The notes under the pieces were generated by a model. It saw only the letters and a program-made list of their open reading frames with translations, was not told the origin of the DNA and ran no database searches. A DNA stretch of 64,000 bases from Phycisphaerales bacterium (GTDB lineage: Bacteria; Planctomycetota; Phycisphaerae; Phycisphaerales; UBA1924): the NCBI GenBank assembly GCA_020850415.1, contig JADZER010000045.1, positions 1 through 64,000 of the forward strand, given 5' to 3'. A program made the position numbers and the translations under genes. Position 1 is the first letter of the stretch; every line of letters begins with the position of its first letter. This document shows, one piece after another, positions 19,492 through 31,421 of the stretch.

Positions 19492-19524
19492 ACACGCCAC
19501 CCGCAGAGGCCGCGGGCGGCGTGT
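19492..19524 (-). terminator. Hairpin terminator
   Basis: ACACGCCACCCGC-AGAGGCC-GCGGGCGGCGTGT downstream of 19554-20333. Confidence 0.6.
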
Positions 19525-19553
19525 GTGGAGGATGCCTCTGGCAGTAGCGGTGG

Positions 19554-20333
19554 TCATCGCGGCCGGCGCCGGCGCAAGCCGGTCAGCCCGGCGGCGCCGA
19601 GCAGGAAGGCGGCGCCCGGGGTGGGAACTGTCAGCGACAGAACCCCGCTGTGCAGCTCCGCGGTGGACCCGCCCACGCCCAGGCCATAGGCGCCGGAGAC
19701 CAGTTGCAGGTGCAGCAGGTAGCTCCCCGCGGGCAGCGCGCCCCCGAGCGCGAACGGCTGCGACACGACATTTCCGGCGCCGCCGACACTATGGACCCAC
19801 TCGTTCGCGTAGTAGGTGCCGTTCCCGTCGCTCAGATTGAGCTGGTAGCGGGCTTCGTTCGAGGTGCCCGGGGAAGAGGTGAGCGTGAATTCGCCGGTCC
19901 ACGACCAGTTGGCCGGCTGGGCGAGGGTGAACCAGAAGTAGTCCTCGCACACGCCGTACACCGTCTCCAGATAGTGCCCCGGGTTGCTCGCGGCGATCTC
20001 GGCCGAGGTGTCGAGATCGATCGCGATCTGACTGAACCCGCCGCCGAAGCCGGGGTCTGATGGGTTGTAGGCGACGCTGTTGGTCGCGCTGCCGATGCCG
20101 TGGAACCCGTCGTCGAGATATGACGAGGGCCGAGAGTCGAAGTAGTCCAGCCCGGTCTGGACATTGCTCTGGTTGCCGCCGTTGGTGTGCTGTTGATACC
20201 CCGGCGGCCCCTCCTGCCAGGCAGCGAAGCCGAAGGTGGTGAAACTGGCGTAGTCGAGCACGGCCTGGGCGTGCGAGGCGGGCGCGACCCCTGCCAGGGC
20301 GAGCACGGCGAGGGTGGCTGCGTGGCGAGACAT
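19554..20333 (-). CDS. PEP-CTERM-like sorted secreted protein
   Basis: Signal peptide; C-terminus PTPGAAFLLGAAGLTGLRRRRPR. Confidence 0.8.
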   Translation of the reverse strand: MSRHAATLAVLALAGVAPASHAQAVLDYASFTTFGFAAWQEGPPGYQQHTNGGNQSNVQTGLDYFDSRPSSYLDDGFHGIGSATNSVAYNPSDPGFGGGFSQIAIDLDTSAEIAASNPGHYLETVYGVCEDYFWFTLAQPANWSWTGEFTLTSSPGTSNEARYQLNLSDGNGTYYANEWVHSVGGAGNVVSQPFALGGALPAGSYLLHLQLVSGAYGLGVGGSTAELHSGVLSLTVPTPGAAFLLGAAGLTGLRRRRPR

Positions 20334-20400
20334 GGTGAACCTCCTGAGTGCTGGTTCTTCTGGGTCGTCCTCCCCGAACGCCGGGTGAGGACTCCCGGAG

Positions 20401-20430
20401 CACTCCGGATTCGGGGGGGAGATCTCGCAG
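20401..20430 (-). promoter_or_regulatory. Conserved 30-bp upstream element, copy 2
   Basis: CACTCCGGATTCGGGGGGGAGATCTCGCAG (plus-strand reading). Confidence 0.65.
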
Positions 20431-20481
20431 ACGGATGGAAGGAAGTCTCCACCCGGGCGACGACGGCCCGGAGCGCGAAAG

Positions 20482-20512
20482 GCGCACCGCCCGCAGAGGT
20501 TGCGGGCGGCGC
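20482..20512 (-). terminator. Hairpin terminator
   Basis: GCGCACCGCCCGC-AGAGGTT-GCGGGCGGCGC downstream of 20544-21188. Confidence 0.6.
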
Positions 20513-20543
20513 GTGTGGAGGATGTGTCCGGCTGTGGCGACGG

Positions 20544-21188
20544 TCAGCTGCGCCGGCGCCGAGCGCCGATCAGCCCGGCCGCGCCGATGAGCCCGAGCGT
20601 GGCCGGCGCGGGGATGCAGCGGGTGTCGATCACGACCTGGTCGATCCAGGCGGGCGACATGAGGGTGCCGGGCGAGAGGGTGACGAGCTCGCCGGGGGGG
20701 CAGTCGGCATAGCTGTAGATGTCGAGCTGGTGGTAGAGCCCGCCGCCGAGGTCGGTGGGGCTGGAGCTGATGAGGGTGAAGTTCGAGCCGTTGGAGTAGT
20801 CCATGACGGAGGAGGTGGGGCCGATGCCGTCGATGGTGGTGTAGACATACTGGAGCCAGAGCTCCTTCTGGGCGCCGTGTTGGCCGTGGTTGGGGATCTC
20901 GAAGTTGAGAGTCTGGTCGAAGGTGATCATGTAGGTCCCGGTGCGCTGGCCGCTGGGGTCGATGGGGTCCCAGGTCGCCCCGTTGGAGGGGGCGAACAGC
21001 GGCATGCCGTAGGGGTTGTTGAATCCCGCGTCGGGCGGGCCGCCGCCGGGCTGATCGAAGCCCCAGTGCTGGAAGGTGGTGCCGGCGTCTCCCCGCCACG
21101 ACGGCGGGGTCAGGTCGTCGGCGAGGACGGCCGGGACGGCGAGGGCGAGGGACGCGAGCGGGACGAGTGTGTTGCGTGCGCACTGCAT
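20544..21188 (-). CDS. PEP-CTERM-like sorted secreted protein
   Basis: Signal peptide; C-terminus PAPATLGLIGAAGLIGARRRRS. Confidence 0.8.
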   Translation of the reverse strand: MQCARNTLVPLASLALAVPAVLADDLTPPSWRGDAGTTFQHWGFDQPGGGPPDAGFNNPYGMPLFAPSNGATWDPIDPSGQRTGTYMITFDQTLNFEIPNHGQHGAQKELWLQYVYTTIDGIGPTSSVMDYSNGSNFTLISSSPTDLGGGLYHQLDIYSYADCPPGELVTLSPGTLMSPAWIDQVVIDTRCIPAPATLGLIGAAGLIGARRRRS

Positions 21189-21242
21189 GTGATGCTCCTC
21201 GTGAGACGGGATTGGGGGCTGCAAAGCCCGTTGTGGGTGTGA

Positions 21243-22181
21243 TCAGCTGCGGCGGCGCCGGCTGAGGATCGCGCCGAAGGTCAGGAGGGCGACCGCGCCG
21301 GGCGCGGGAACGACCGCGGCGATATCGTGCATCTCGCCCAGGGTCTGGCCGCTGCCGGTGAAGACGGTGGTGACCGGGCCGCCGGTGGGGGGCATCCACG
21401 CGATCGAGCCGACTTTGTCGACCATGTAGAGCCGGTTGGTGGTGGCCTCGTACTCGAGGCCCTGGATATGCCCGGAGCTGCTGAGGATCGTGGTGGGCGT
21501 GCCGCCGGCGTAGGGGATGGCGGAGATTTGACCTCCGGAGGAGTTCGACCAGTAGACGGTCTGGGTGCCGGGGTTCACGGTGAGTCCATAGACGCCCGTG
21601 TTCGCGGGGAGCGTGGCGAGGGCGATGGGATTGGAGCCGTTGAGGTTGGCGGTCCAGATGCCAACCGTGCCGCTGCTGTCGTTGCCGGTCCAGAAGAGCC
21701 TGTTGGCGCTCGCGTCCACCTCGACATCGGTGGCGTGGTGGTAGCTGACGAGGCTGGTCGCGCCGGTGCCGTTGTAGTTGGATCGGTTGATGCCGTTGAT
21801 GTCGGTCCAGTAGAGCTGCTGGTTGACGCGATCGGCGGCGACGCCGTAGGTGTTGCCGCCGTTCTGGGTCCAGGTCGAGAGAACGGTGTGGCCGGAACCG
21901 TTGAGGTTGGCCGCGTGCAGGGTCCATTGGCTCTGCCCGGAGCCGTAGTGGGGCTGCTGCCAGAACACCCGCCCCGCTCCGGCGTCGGCGGCGACGCCTG
22001 AGACGACCATCGGGCTGGGAAGGATGTTGTGCAGGCCGCCGCCGTTGAGGTCGGTCGAGTAGATCGCGTCCTGGCTGCCGTTGAACCCGGCGGAGCCGAA
22101 GAACAGGTTCTGGGCGTGGGCGGACGCGGCGCCCGCGCACAGAAGGGCGAGCAGGGCTTTGGGGGTCGCGTTGCGGGGCAT
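21243..22181 (-). CDS. YWTD/LDL-receptor-like beta-propeller protein with PEP-CTERM-like tail
   Basis: Repeated YSTDLNGGGLHN / YWTDINGINRSNYNGTG / YWSNSSGG; C-terminus PAPGAVALLTFGAILSRRRRS. Confidence 0.85.
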   Translation of the reverse strand: MPRNATPKALLALLCAGAASAHAQNLFFGSAGFNGSQDAIYSTDLNGGGLHNILPSPMVVSGVAADAGAGRVFWQQPHYGSGQSQWTLHAANLNGSGHTVLSTWTQNGGNTYGVAADRVNQQLYWTDINGINRSNYNGTGATSLVSYHHATDVEVDASANRLFWTGNDSSGTVGIWTANLNGSNPIALATLPANTGVYGLTVNPGTQTVYWSNSSGGQISAIPYAGGTPTTILSSSGHIQGLEYEATTNRLYMVDKVGSIAWMPPTGGPVTTVFTGSGQTLGEMHDIAAVVPAPGAVALLTFGAILSRRRRS

Positions 22182-22230
22182 GGGGGTCTCCTGAGTGTGT
22201 GCCCAAGACGAGCTGAACAGCCGTCGCAGA

Positions 22231-22260
22231 CACTCCGGGGCCAGGAGAGGGATCTCGCAG
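22231..22260 (-). promoter_or_regulatory. Conserved 30-bp upstream element, copy 1
   Basis: CACTCCGGGGCCAGGAGAGGGATCTCGCAG (plus-strand reading). Confidence 0.65.
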
Positions 22261-22319
22261 TGGGGCGCCAACAAATCGTCGGCATCGGGCGAGGGCCCGG
22301 TCAGGCCCGGAAGCGACGG

Positions 22320-22344
22320 ACCGCCCGCCTCGCCGGTGGGCGGT
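22320..22344 (-). terminator. Hairpin terminator downstream of the kinase gene
   Basis: ACCGCCC...GGGCGGT. Confidence 0.5.
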
Positions 22345-22491
22345 GCGGACCGAGGCGCGCTCGGGCGATGGTGAGCGCTCGCGACGCGCGCGCCCTGCGG
22401 CGAGCTGGCGATCCACTGGGACCCCACCGCGGCAGATTGCGGAGCGATGGACGGACCCGGTCGAGTGCGGCTTGGATCGGGCGCCGATCGG

Positions 22492-25400
22492 CTACTGGCC
22501 TTCGCCCCGCGCGCGTTCGGCCCAGCGCCGGAGCGCTCCGGCCTGGCTGGGCTCCCGCCCGTGCTCGGCGGCGAACCGGGCGATGTGGTACTCCAGGTTG
22601 CCGGCGAGGCAACGGTCCGGCGCTTGGAGGTCGATGAGGAAGAGCTGGCCGCCCTCTTCGGGGTGGTCGAGTCGGACCTCGCCGCCGGCCGCCAGCCACC
22701 GCCCGTCGGGGCTGAACGCGAGGTCGAAGACGCCCATCTCGAACAGGTCCAGAGCCGCGAGCTCTCTGGTCTGGTGGATATCCCACAGGCGGATGTCCTT
22801 GGACTCGGGGGTCCCGCCTCCGGTGGCGAGGAGGCGTCCGTCGGGGCTGAACGCCACGCCGAAGACGCCGCCGGCGTGTGCCCCGAGCTGGGAGATGGGG
22901 GAGAGGGTGGCCGGGGGGCCGGGCCGCAGACGCCAGAGCCGGACCATGCCGTCGTCGCCGGCGGTCGCGACGAGGGTGGGGTCGGCGGGGCTGACGGCGA
23001 TGTGGCGGAGGGCGGCGGCGGGGACCGAGGGACCGCATTCCTCGAGGGTGCGCTCGTCGAGCAGGACGATTCCCGCGCCGGCCGGCCCGGCGAGGAGGAT
23101 GCCGAGCTCGGGGACGCGGGCGAACGCGCGGGTCCACGCCTCGGCGTGGCGTTCGAGCTGAACCTGGGCGAGGAGCTCGCCGGACTCGGGGTTGAGTTTG
23201 ACGAGTTCTCCGCGGCCGGTCAGCGCCCATGCGGCGACGCCCGGCTCGACTTCGAGCCCGCAGATCCACCGCTTGCCGGAGATCAGCGTGCGGGGGCCCC
23301 CGTCGTCGAGCCTTATGATCTCGGCGTCGGCGAGTCCCATGTCGTGCGTGCCGAGGAATGTGGTCCCGCCCGCCGCGCGGATGACACTGACCCCACGGGC
23401 GAGCGATTGGTGTGGGGGTCCGATCGGCGAGGCCGTGAGGACATCGAAAGCGCGGACGGAGCCGTCCATGGCGCCGGCGAGGAGCGATCTGCCGTCGGGC
23501 GAGAACTCGACATCGAAGACCGTCGCGTACCCGCTGGTGGTGATGGGAGCGGGGAAGGGGAGCCTGCGGGCGCCCTCGCCTTCGAGGCTGAGGACGGCGG
23601 TGCGCGTGGACGGCCGAACGGAGGCGCATACGAACCGGCCGTCGTCGGAGACGATGACATTGGAGGCGCTGATGGCCGGCAGGAAGGTTCCCTCGGTGAT
23701 CGGGGCCTTTTTGTCGCCGACGCCGATGCGCCCGCGGTCCGTGACGGCGATGTAGCGGTCGGTGCCCCTGCTCGGCATGAGGGCGCGGACGCCTTCGAGG
23801 AAGCCGCTCCTGGGTTTGGCTCCGGCGAAGCCGGCCTCGGGGTCGGGCATCTGGATCTGCGCGATGCGCTCGGCGCCGTAGAAGAGGAACTCGCCGGGGA
23901 CGCCGCGCGAGTGAGCGGCGACGAACCGGGGGAGGTAATCGGGGGTTCTCGAGTAGAGGGTCTCGCCGCTCCGTGCGTCGGCGATGATGATCCGGCCCTC
24001 CTCGGTCGTGACGGCGAGGTACTCTCCCGAGGCATCGAAGACGGCGTTGAACGCGAAAGAGGAGATCGGGTACCGGGCGAGCTGGGCGGGGAGGTCGGCG
24101 CTGGTATCCCACAGGACGGCGTCGTAGTCCCGGTCGTGGCTCTTGACGAGCACGACGGCGCGGTCGTTCCACAGGGCCGCCGCCAGCGCTGTTTCGTCGC
24201 CCATCGCCGACCGGAGCCCGGTACGCAGGTTGACGAGCGTGGGGGGCCCCGCGTCGCCGATCACCAGACCCCACACGCTGTCGGGCGACACCCCGAGGCC
24301 GCGGGCGCGCGCGAGCTCCGGCGCACCAACCTCACGCAGCAACCGGTCCGAGCTCGGGTCCCACCACTGGAAGACGGCGCGGTCGGGGAGGCCGACGATG
24401 ACCTCCCCGGTTGCGGTGTCAAAGCCCGAGAAGCGACGCCCCGGGACGGGGACCGTGAAGACCAGCGGCGTGCGCTGGTAGATCTCCCAGAGGGCCCAGT
24501 AGGCGGGCTTCGGGGCGTCAACCGCACCGATGCCCTCGATGGCGTTGCCAAGCAGCACCGGATCGGGGTCGAGCAGCGCGTCCCACGCGGCGTGCTCGCC
24601 GGCCTCGAGGTTGTCGATGGCGGTGGAGCGTGCGTCGGCGAGACGCACCCAGTGCGACTCGAGCACGCGGGCGTCCCGCACCGCGTCGGCCAGGCGTGCG
24701 CGGACAGACTGCTCGCGGACGATCAGACCAAGGGTCGCCATGGTCGTGACGGTGACGAGCCCGGCGCCGGCGAGCAGCGCCGCCCAGCGGTGACGACGCA
24801 GGGTCTTGCGCAGCACATACCAGCGGCTGTCGAAGCGGGCGCGGACCGCGCGCCCGTCGAGCCAGGCCCGGAGGTCGTCCCGCATCTCGGCGGCGGACGC
24901 GTACCGCCGGTCGGGCTCCTTGGCCAGCGCTTTGAGGAGCACCGCGTCGAGCTCGTTGCCGACCCCCGGGGCGAAGGAGGAGGGGCGCGGGGGCGCGAGC
25001 TCGCGGATCTGCCTGAGGATCTCGGCCGTCGGGGCGTCGGCGTCGTGGGGGAGGCGGCCGGTCAGCGCCTGGTAGAGCAGCAGGCCGAGGGCGTAGACAT
25101 CGGTGCGCATGTCGATGGCGTGGGCGCCGCCGCTGACCTGCTCGGGGGCGGAGTAGGACAGGGTCCCGACGAAGGCGCCGGTGAGCGTCGCGAAGGAGTG
25201 CGCGCTCTCGTCGAGGGACTTGGCCAGCCCGAAGTCCAGGATGTGCGGGGCGCCCCCGGCCGTCACGACCACATTGCTGGGCTTGATGTCGCGGTGGAGG
25301 ATGGCCCGCTGGTGGGCGAAGGCGATCGCGTCGGCGATCTGTGCCGCCGCCTGCACGATCCCGCGGATCGCGCCCCGCCCCTCCGCACGCCGGGCATCCG

Positions 25401-25920
25401 CCCAGCGATCGAACGGCTCGCCCTCGATGAACTCCATCACGCAGCCGAGGCGCCCGTCGGTGAGCTCGCACGGCCCGATCACGCGGACGATGCCGGGGTG
25501 GTCTAGCCGCGCCGTCAGTTCGATCTCACGCTGAAACCGGTAGCGCGTCGAGGGCCGGCGCATGGCGTCGCCCAGCGGCACCTTGATCGCCACAGGGCGC
25601 CCCGTCCCCGACTGGACCGCCCGGTACACCGCCCCCTGACCGCCGAAGGCCAGCATGCCCGAAACCTCGTAGCCCCTGACCCGGATCGTCCCGCCGTCCG
25701 CCGGCGGAGCGGTCCTCCCGTCCGGACCGCCGCTCGCGAAACGCTGCAGGAAGCGGTTGGCCCCCCGCATCTCCTCCAGCATCCCCCGGCACCGATCACA
25801 GGCCGAGAGGTGCTCGGCGGCACGAGAGCCCGGCGACACGCCCGCGGCCAGCGCGTCGAGCGACGCGAGATCCAGACAGCCCTCCGGCGTGCCCCGGTCT
25901 GACTCAGCCCCGGAGCCCAA
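22492..25920 (-). CDS. Ser/Thr protein kinase with N-terminal zinc-finger-like segment and C-terminal WD40-type repeats
   Basis: HLSACDRC; kinase HRDIKPSNVV, DFGLAKS, SAPEQ; TM; repeats FSPDGRLLATGG...IRLWDIHQ. Confidence 0.92.
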   Translation of the reverse strand: MGSGAESDRGTPEGCLDLASLDALAAGVSPGSRAAEHLSACDRCRGMLEEMRGANRFLQRFASGGPDGRTAPPADGGTIRVRGYEVSGMLAFGGQGAVYRAVQSGTGRPVAIKVPLGDAMRRPSTRYRFQREIELTARLDHPGIVRVIGPCELTDGRLGCVMEFIEGEPFDRWADARRAEGRGAIRGIVQAAAQIADAIAFAHQRAILHRDIKPSNVVVTAGGAPHILDFGLAKSLDESAHSFATLTGAFVGTLSYSAPEQVSGGAHAIDMRTDVYALGLLLYQALTGRLPHDADAPTAEILRQIRELAPPRPSSFAPGVGNELDAVLLKALAKEPDRRYASAAEMRDDLRAWLDGRAVRARFDSRWYVLRKTLRRHRWAALLAGAGLVTVTTMATLGLIVREQSVRARLADAVRDARVLESHWVRLADARSTAIDNLEAGEHAAWDALLDPDPVLLGNAIEGIGAVDAPKPAYWALWEIYQRTPLVFTVPVPGRRFSGFDTATGEVIVGLPDRAVFQWWDPSSDRLLREVGAPELARARGLGVSPDSVWGLVIGDAGPPTLVNLRTGLRSAMGDETALAAALWNDRAVVLVKSHDRDYDAVLWDTSADLPAQLARYPISSFAFNAVFDASGEYLAVTTEEGRIIIADARSGETLYSRTPDYLPRFVAAHSRGVPGEFLFYGAERIAQIQMPDPEAGFAGAKPRSGFLEGVRALMPSRGTDRYIAVTDRGRIGVGDKKAPITEGTFLPAISASNVIVSDDGRFVCASVRPSTRTAVLSLEGEGARRLPFPAPITTSGYATVFDVEFSPDGRSLLAGAMDGSVRAFDVLTASPIGPPHQSLARGVSVIRAAGGTTFLGTHDMGLADAEIIRLDDGGPRTLISGKRWICGLEVEPGVAAWALTGRGELVKLNPESGELLAQVQLERHAEAWTRAFARVPELGILLAGPAGAGIVLLDERTLEECGPSVPAAALRHIAVSPADPTLVATAGDDGMVRLWRLRPGPPATLSPISQLGAHAGGVFGVAFSPDGRLLATGGGTPESKDIRLWDIHQTRELAALDLFEMGVFDLAFSPDGRWLAAGGEVRLDHPEEGGQLFLIDLQAPDRCLAGNLEYHIARFAAEHGREPSQAGALRRWAERARGEGQ

Positions 25921-25921
25921 G

Positions 25922-26515
25922 TCAGATGTCCTCGTACAGATCGTCGAGCCGGGCGACGATCGGCTGGAGCCGCTTGGTGATCCGGTACTTGGCGTTGTAG
26001 ACCTCGTCCCGGGTCATGCCCAGCAGGCCGGTGACCTCGCCGATCGAGACGCCGCGGATGCCGAACAGCTCGAACGCGGCGAGCATCTGCTCATCCGCCC
26101 CGTCCTCCCGCAGCTCGCTCATCGCGTGGCGGAAGAGCTGGCTCTGGCGCTCGTCCAGCCAGAACCGGCCCACCTCATCCTGGCTGAACCGCTCGACCGC
26201 CTCGACCGGCGCCGCCGTCTCGCGTCGGTTCACCGCGCGCCGGCGGGCGTCGATGGCCCGGGAGCGGAGGATGGTGATGAGGAACGCGCTGAGCCTGCCC
26301 CGCTCGCGCTGGTACTTGCCCTCGCGGTACGCCTCGAGGAATGCGATCATCGTCGCCTGCACCGCGTCCTCGGCCTCGGCCTCCGTCAGACCGATGCGGC
26401 GCGCCACACCGATCATGATTGGTCGGCACCTCGCGTCCAGCTCCCCCCATGCCTGGTGGTTCGCTGGGTCGTGGAGGCCGTTGAGCAGGGCCGTGGTGGT
26501 GCGGTCGGAGAACAT
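25922..26515 (-). CDS. RNA polymerase sigma factor, ECF/sigma-70 family
   Basis: EDAVQATMIAFLEAYREGKYQRERGRLSAFLITILRSRAIDARRR; region 4 IGEVTGLLGMTRDEVYNAKYRITKRL. Confidence 0.88.
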   Translation of the reverse strand: MFSDRTTTALLNGLHDPANHQAWGELDARCRPIMIGVARRIGLTEAEAEDAVQATMIAFLEAYREGKYQRERGRLSAFLITILRSRAIDARRRAVNRRETAAPVEAVERFSQDEVGRFWLDERQSQLFRHAMSELREDGADEQMLAAFELFGIRGVSIGEVTGLLGMTRDEVYNAKYRITKRLQPIVARLDDLYEDI

Positions 26516-26757
26516 GCTTCGATGAGAACAGGTAACAAGAACCAAGCCCGGCTTGCGCGCCGGAGCCCCCAGTCCCCTCCAGCTTAACCTCAAAGACTCC
26601 CGGAGAGAACCTTCGCACAACATTGGCCCGGTACTTTGAAGAGCAGAGGCAATTCCGCGCGCGGGCGTGTACCAATGCGGATCAACATACTTTCTTGTCC
26701 CGAATTGCGGCGTTCGCGGACTGCCGGCGACGCCCGTGGCGCCGGATTGGCCAGGGC

Positions 26758-29862
<3,105 letters not shown>

Positions 29863-29907
29863 GGGTGCGCGGGGCCGGCGCTCACGCCGGCCCGGCCACC
29901 GGGGTGA

Positions 29908-31401
29908 TCATTTCGCAAGATGGTCGACCTCGCAGCAGCCCGCGCCGACGGCGTCCTTGAGGATCTCGTTCTTGAGGATGAAGCTGCCAGAGGTCACGAC
30001 GGTCTCGCCGCCGGAGAGCCCGGAGAGCACCTCGTAGCGGTCTCCGGCATCGAAGCCCAGGACCAGCCTCGCCGGCTGGTAGACCGTGCCCTCCTCGTTG
30101 GCGCGGACGAACGCGACATTGCAGCAACCCTCCCACTGCACCGCGTCCTTGGGGATGGTGACGGCCGTGCCGTCGACACCGGCGCGGATGGCGGCCCGCC
30201 CGAACATGAACGCCTTGAGCAGCCGCGCCCCGTTGTCGAGCTCCGCCCTCGCGCGGATGGTCCTGGTCTTGGGGTCGAGCTGGGTGCTGATCCAGGTGAG
30301 CGTGCCGGCGAACGCACGCCCGGGCAGGCCGTCGATACGGAAGGACACCCGCTGGCCCTCGCGCACCGAGGCCAGGTCCGCCTCGGTAAGGTCGATCATC
30401 GCCCACATCAAGCCCGTGTCCGCGACAGCGAAGAGCATGTCCCGCACATCCACGACCTCGCCCATGACCGCGGACCGCTCCACGACGGTGCCGGCAAAGG
30501 GGGCGGCGATGCGGAGGAGCGAGCCCGTGTCGCCGAGCTCGACAACCCGCGAGATCTCGTCGTCGGGGAGCCCGAGGTTGCGGAGCTGCTGCCTGGCCCG
30601 GGCGACCGCGATCCGCGCCTCGGCCAGGCTGGTCTGCGATTCGAGCACGGCCCGCTCGGTGCCGGCGCCCCTCTCCATGAGCGCCCGCTCACGCTCGGCG
30701 TTGGCCTGCCAGAGCGCGAGCAGCTCGGAGGCCTGGAGCAGGTCGGCCTTCGCCGAGCCCAGCGCCATCGAGTCGACCGTCGCCACGACCTCGCCCGCCT
30801 CGACGCGGTCGCCCAGGTCCCTGAGCACCTCGACGATCACACCCGGGGCGCGGGACGAGAGCCGCGCGTACCGGTTGGCGTCGTAGGCGAGCTCGGCGTT
30901 GCGCTCGATCTCCCTCGAGAGCGTCCCGGTCCGGACCTCCGTGAACTCAAACCCGGCGGTGCGCGCGACCGACCGGGACGCGAGCGTCACCGTCGTGCTC
31001 GCGGTCGAGCAGGTCACCGATGGGTCCTGCTGATACCGCCGCGCGGCGCCCGCCCCACCCCCTCCCGCCCCGGGCAGCAACGGGTTGCACAGGGCGCACT
31101 GGGACTCGGGGGTCTCGTGCTCGACGCACCAGTCGCCCGCCGCCATGAACGCGAACCGCAGGAACGGGCGGCAGCGGACGCACAGCGCCTCCGGCACGCC
31201 GTGCTCGGCGCAGGCTCCGAGTGACCCAACCAGCGACGGGTCGCAGAAGGGGCATTGCGCCGCGTCCACGCCGTGCGGGCACCCGCCGGCGACGGGCCCC
31301 GCGCCCGCGGGGACTGACGGCGCGGGCTGCGCCGACCCGCGGGGCGCGACGCACGCGATCACGCCGATCAGAGCGATGGATACGGCAGTTCTGATTCGCA
31401 T
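29908..31401 (-). CDS. Efflux RND periplasmic adaptor with N-terminal CHCC-repeat putative metal-binding domain
   Basis: Membrane-fusion core plus CPHGVDAAQCPFCDP / CAEHGVPEALCVRCRP / CVEHETPESQCALCNP. Confidence 0.9.
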   Translation of the reverse strand: MRIRTAVSIALIGVIACVAPRGSAQPAPSVPAGAGPVAGGCPHGVDAAQCPFCDPSLVGSLGACAEHGVPEALCVRCRPFLRFAFMAAGDWCVEHETPESQCALCNPLLPGAGGGGAGAARRYQQDPSVTCSTASTTVTLASRSVARTAGFEFTEVRTGTLSREIERNAELAYDANRYARLSSRAPGVIVEVLRDLGDRVEAGEVVATVDSMALGSAKADLLQASELLALWQANAERERALMERGAGTERAVLESQTSLAEARIAVARARQQLRNLGLPDDEISRVVELGDTGSLLRIAAPFAGTVVERSAVMGEVVDVRDMLFAVADTGLMWAMIDLTEADLASVREGQRVSFRIDGLPGRAFAGTLTWISTQLDPKTRTIRARAELDNGARLLKAFMFGRAAIRAGVDGTAVTIPKDAVQWEGCCNVAFVRANEEGTVYQPARLVLGFDAGDRYEVLSGLSGGETVVTSGSFILKNEILKDAVGAGCCEVDHLAK

Positions 31402-31421
31402 GGGGATCTCCTCCCGGGGTG

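Noticed and set aside
19789-22416. 875-aa minus-strand ORF running through several PEP-CTERM genes
   Set aside because: Alternative frame of the real genes; Arg/Pro-rich frame-shift translation crossing intergenic terminators.
22447-25506. 1019-aa plus-strand ORF
   Set aside because: Antisense to the kinase/WD40 gene, no recognisable domain, biased composition.
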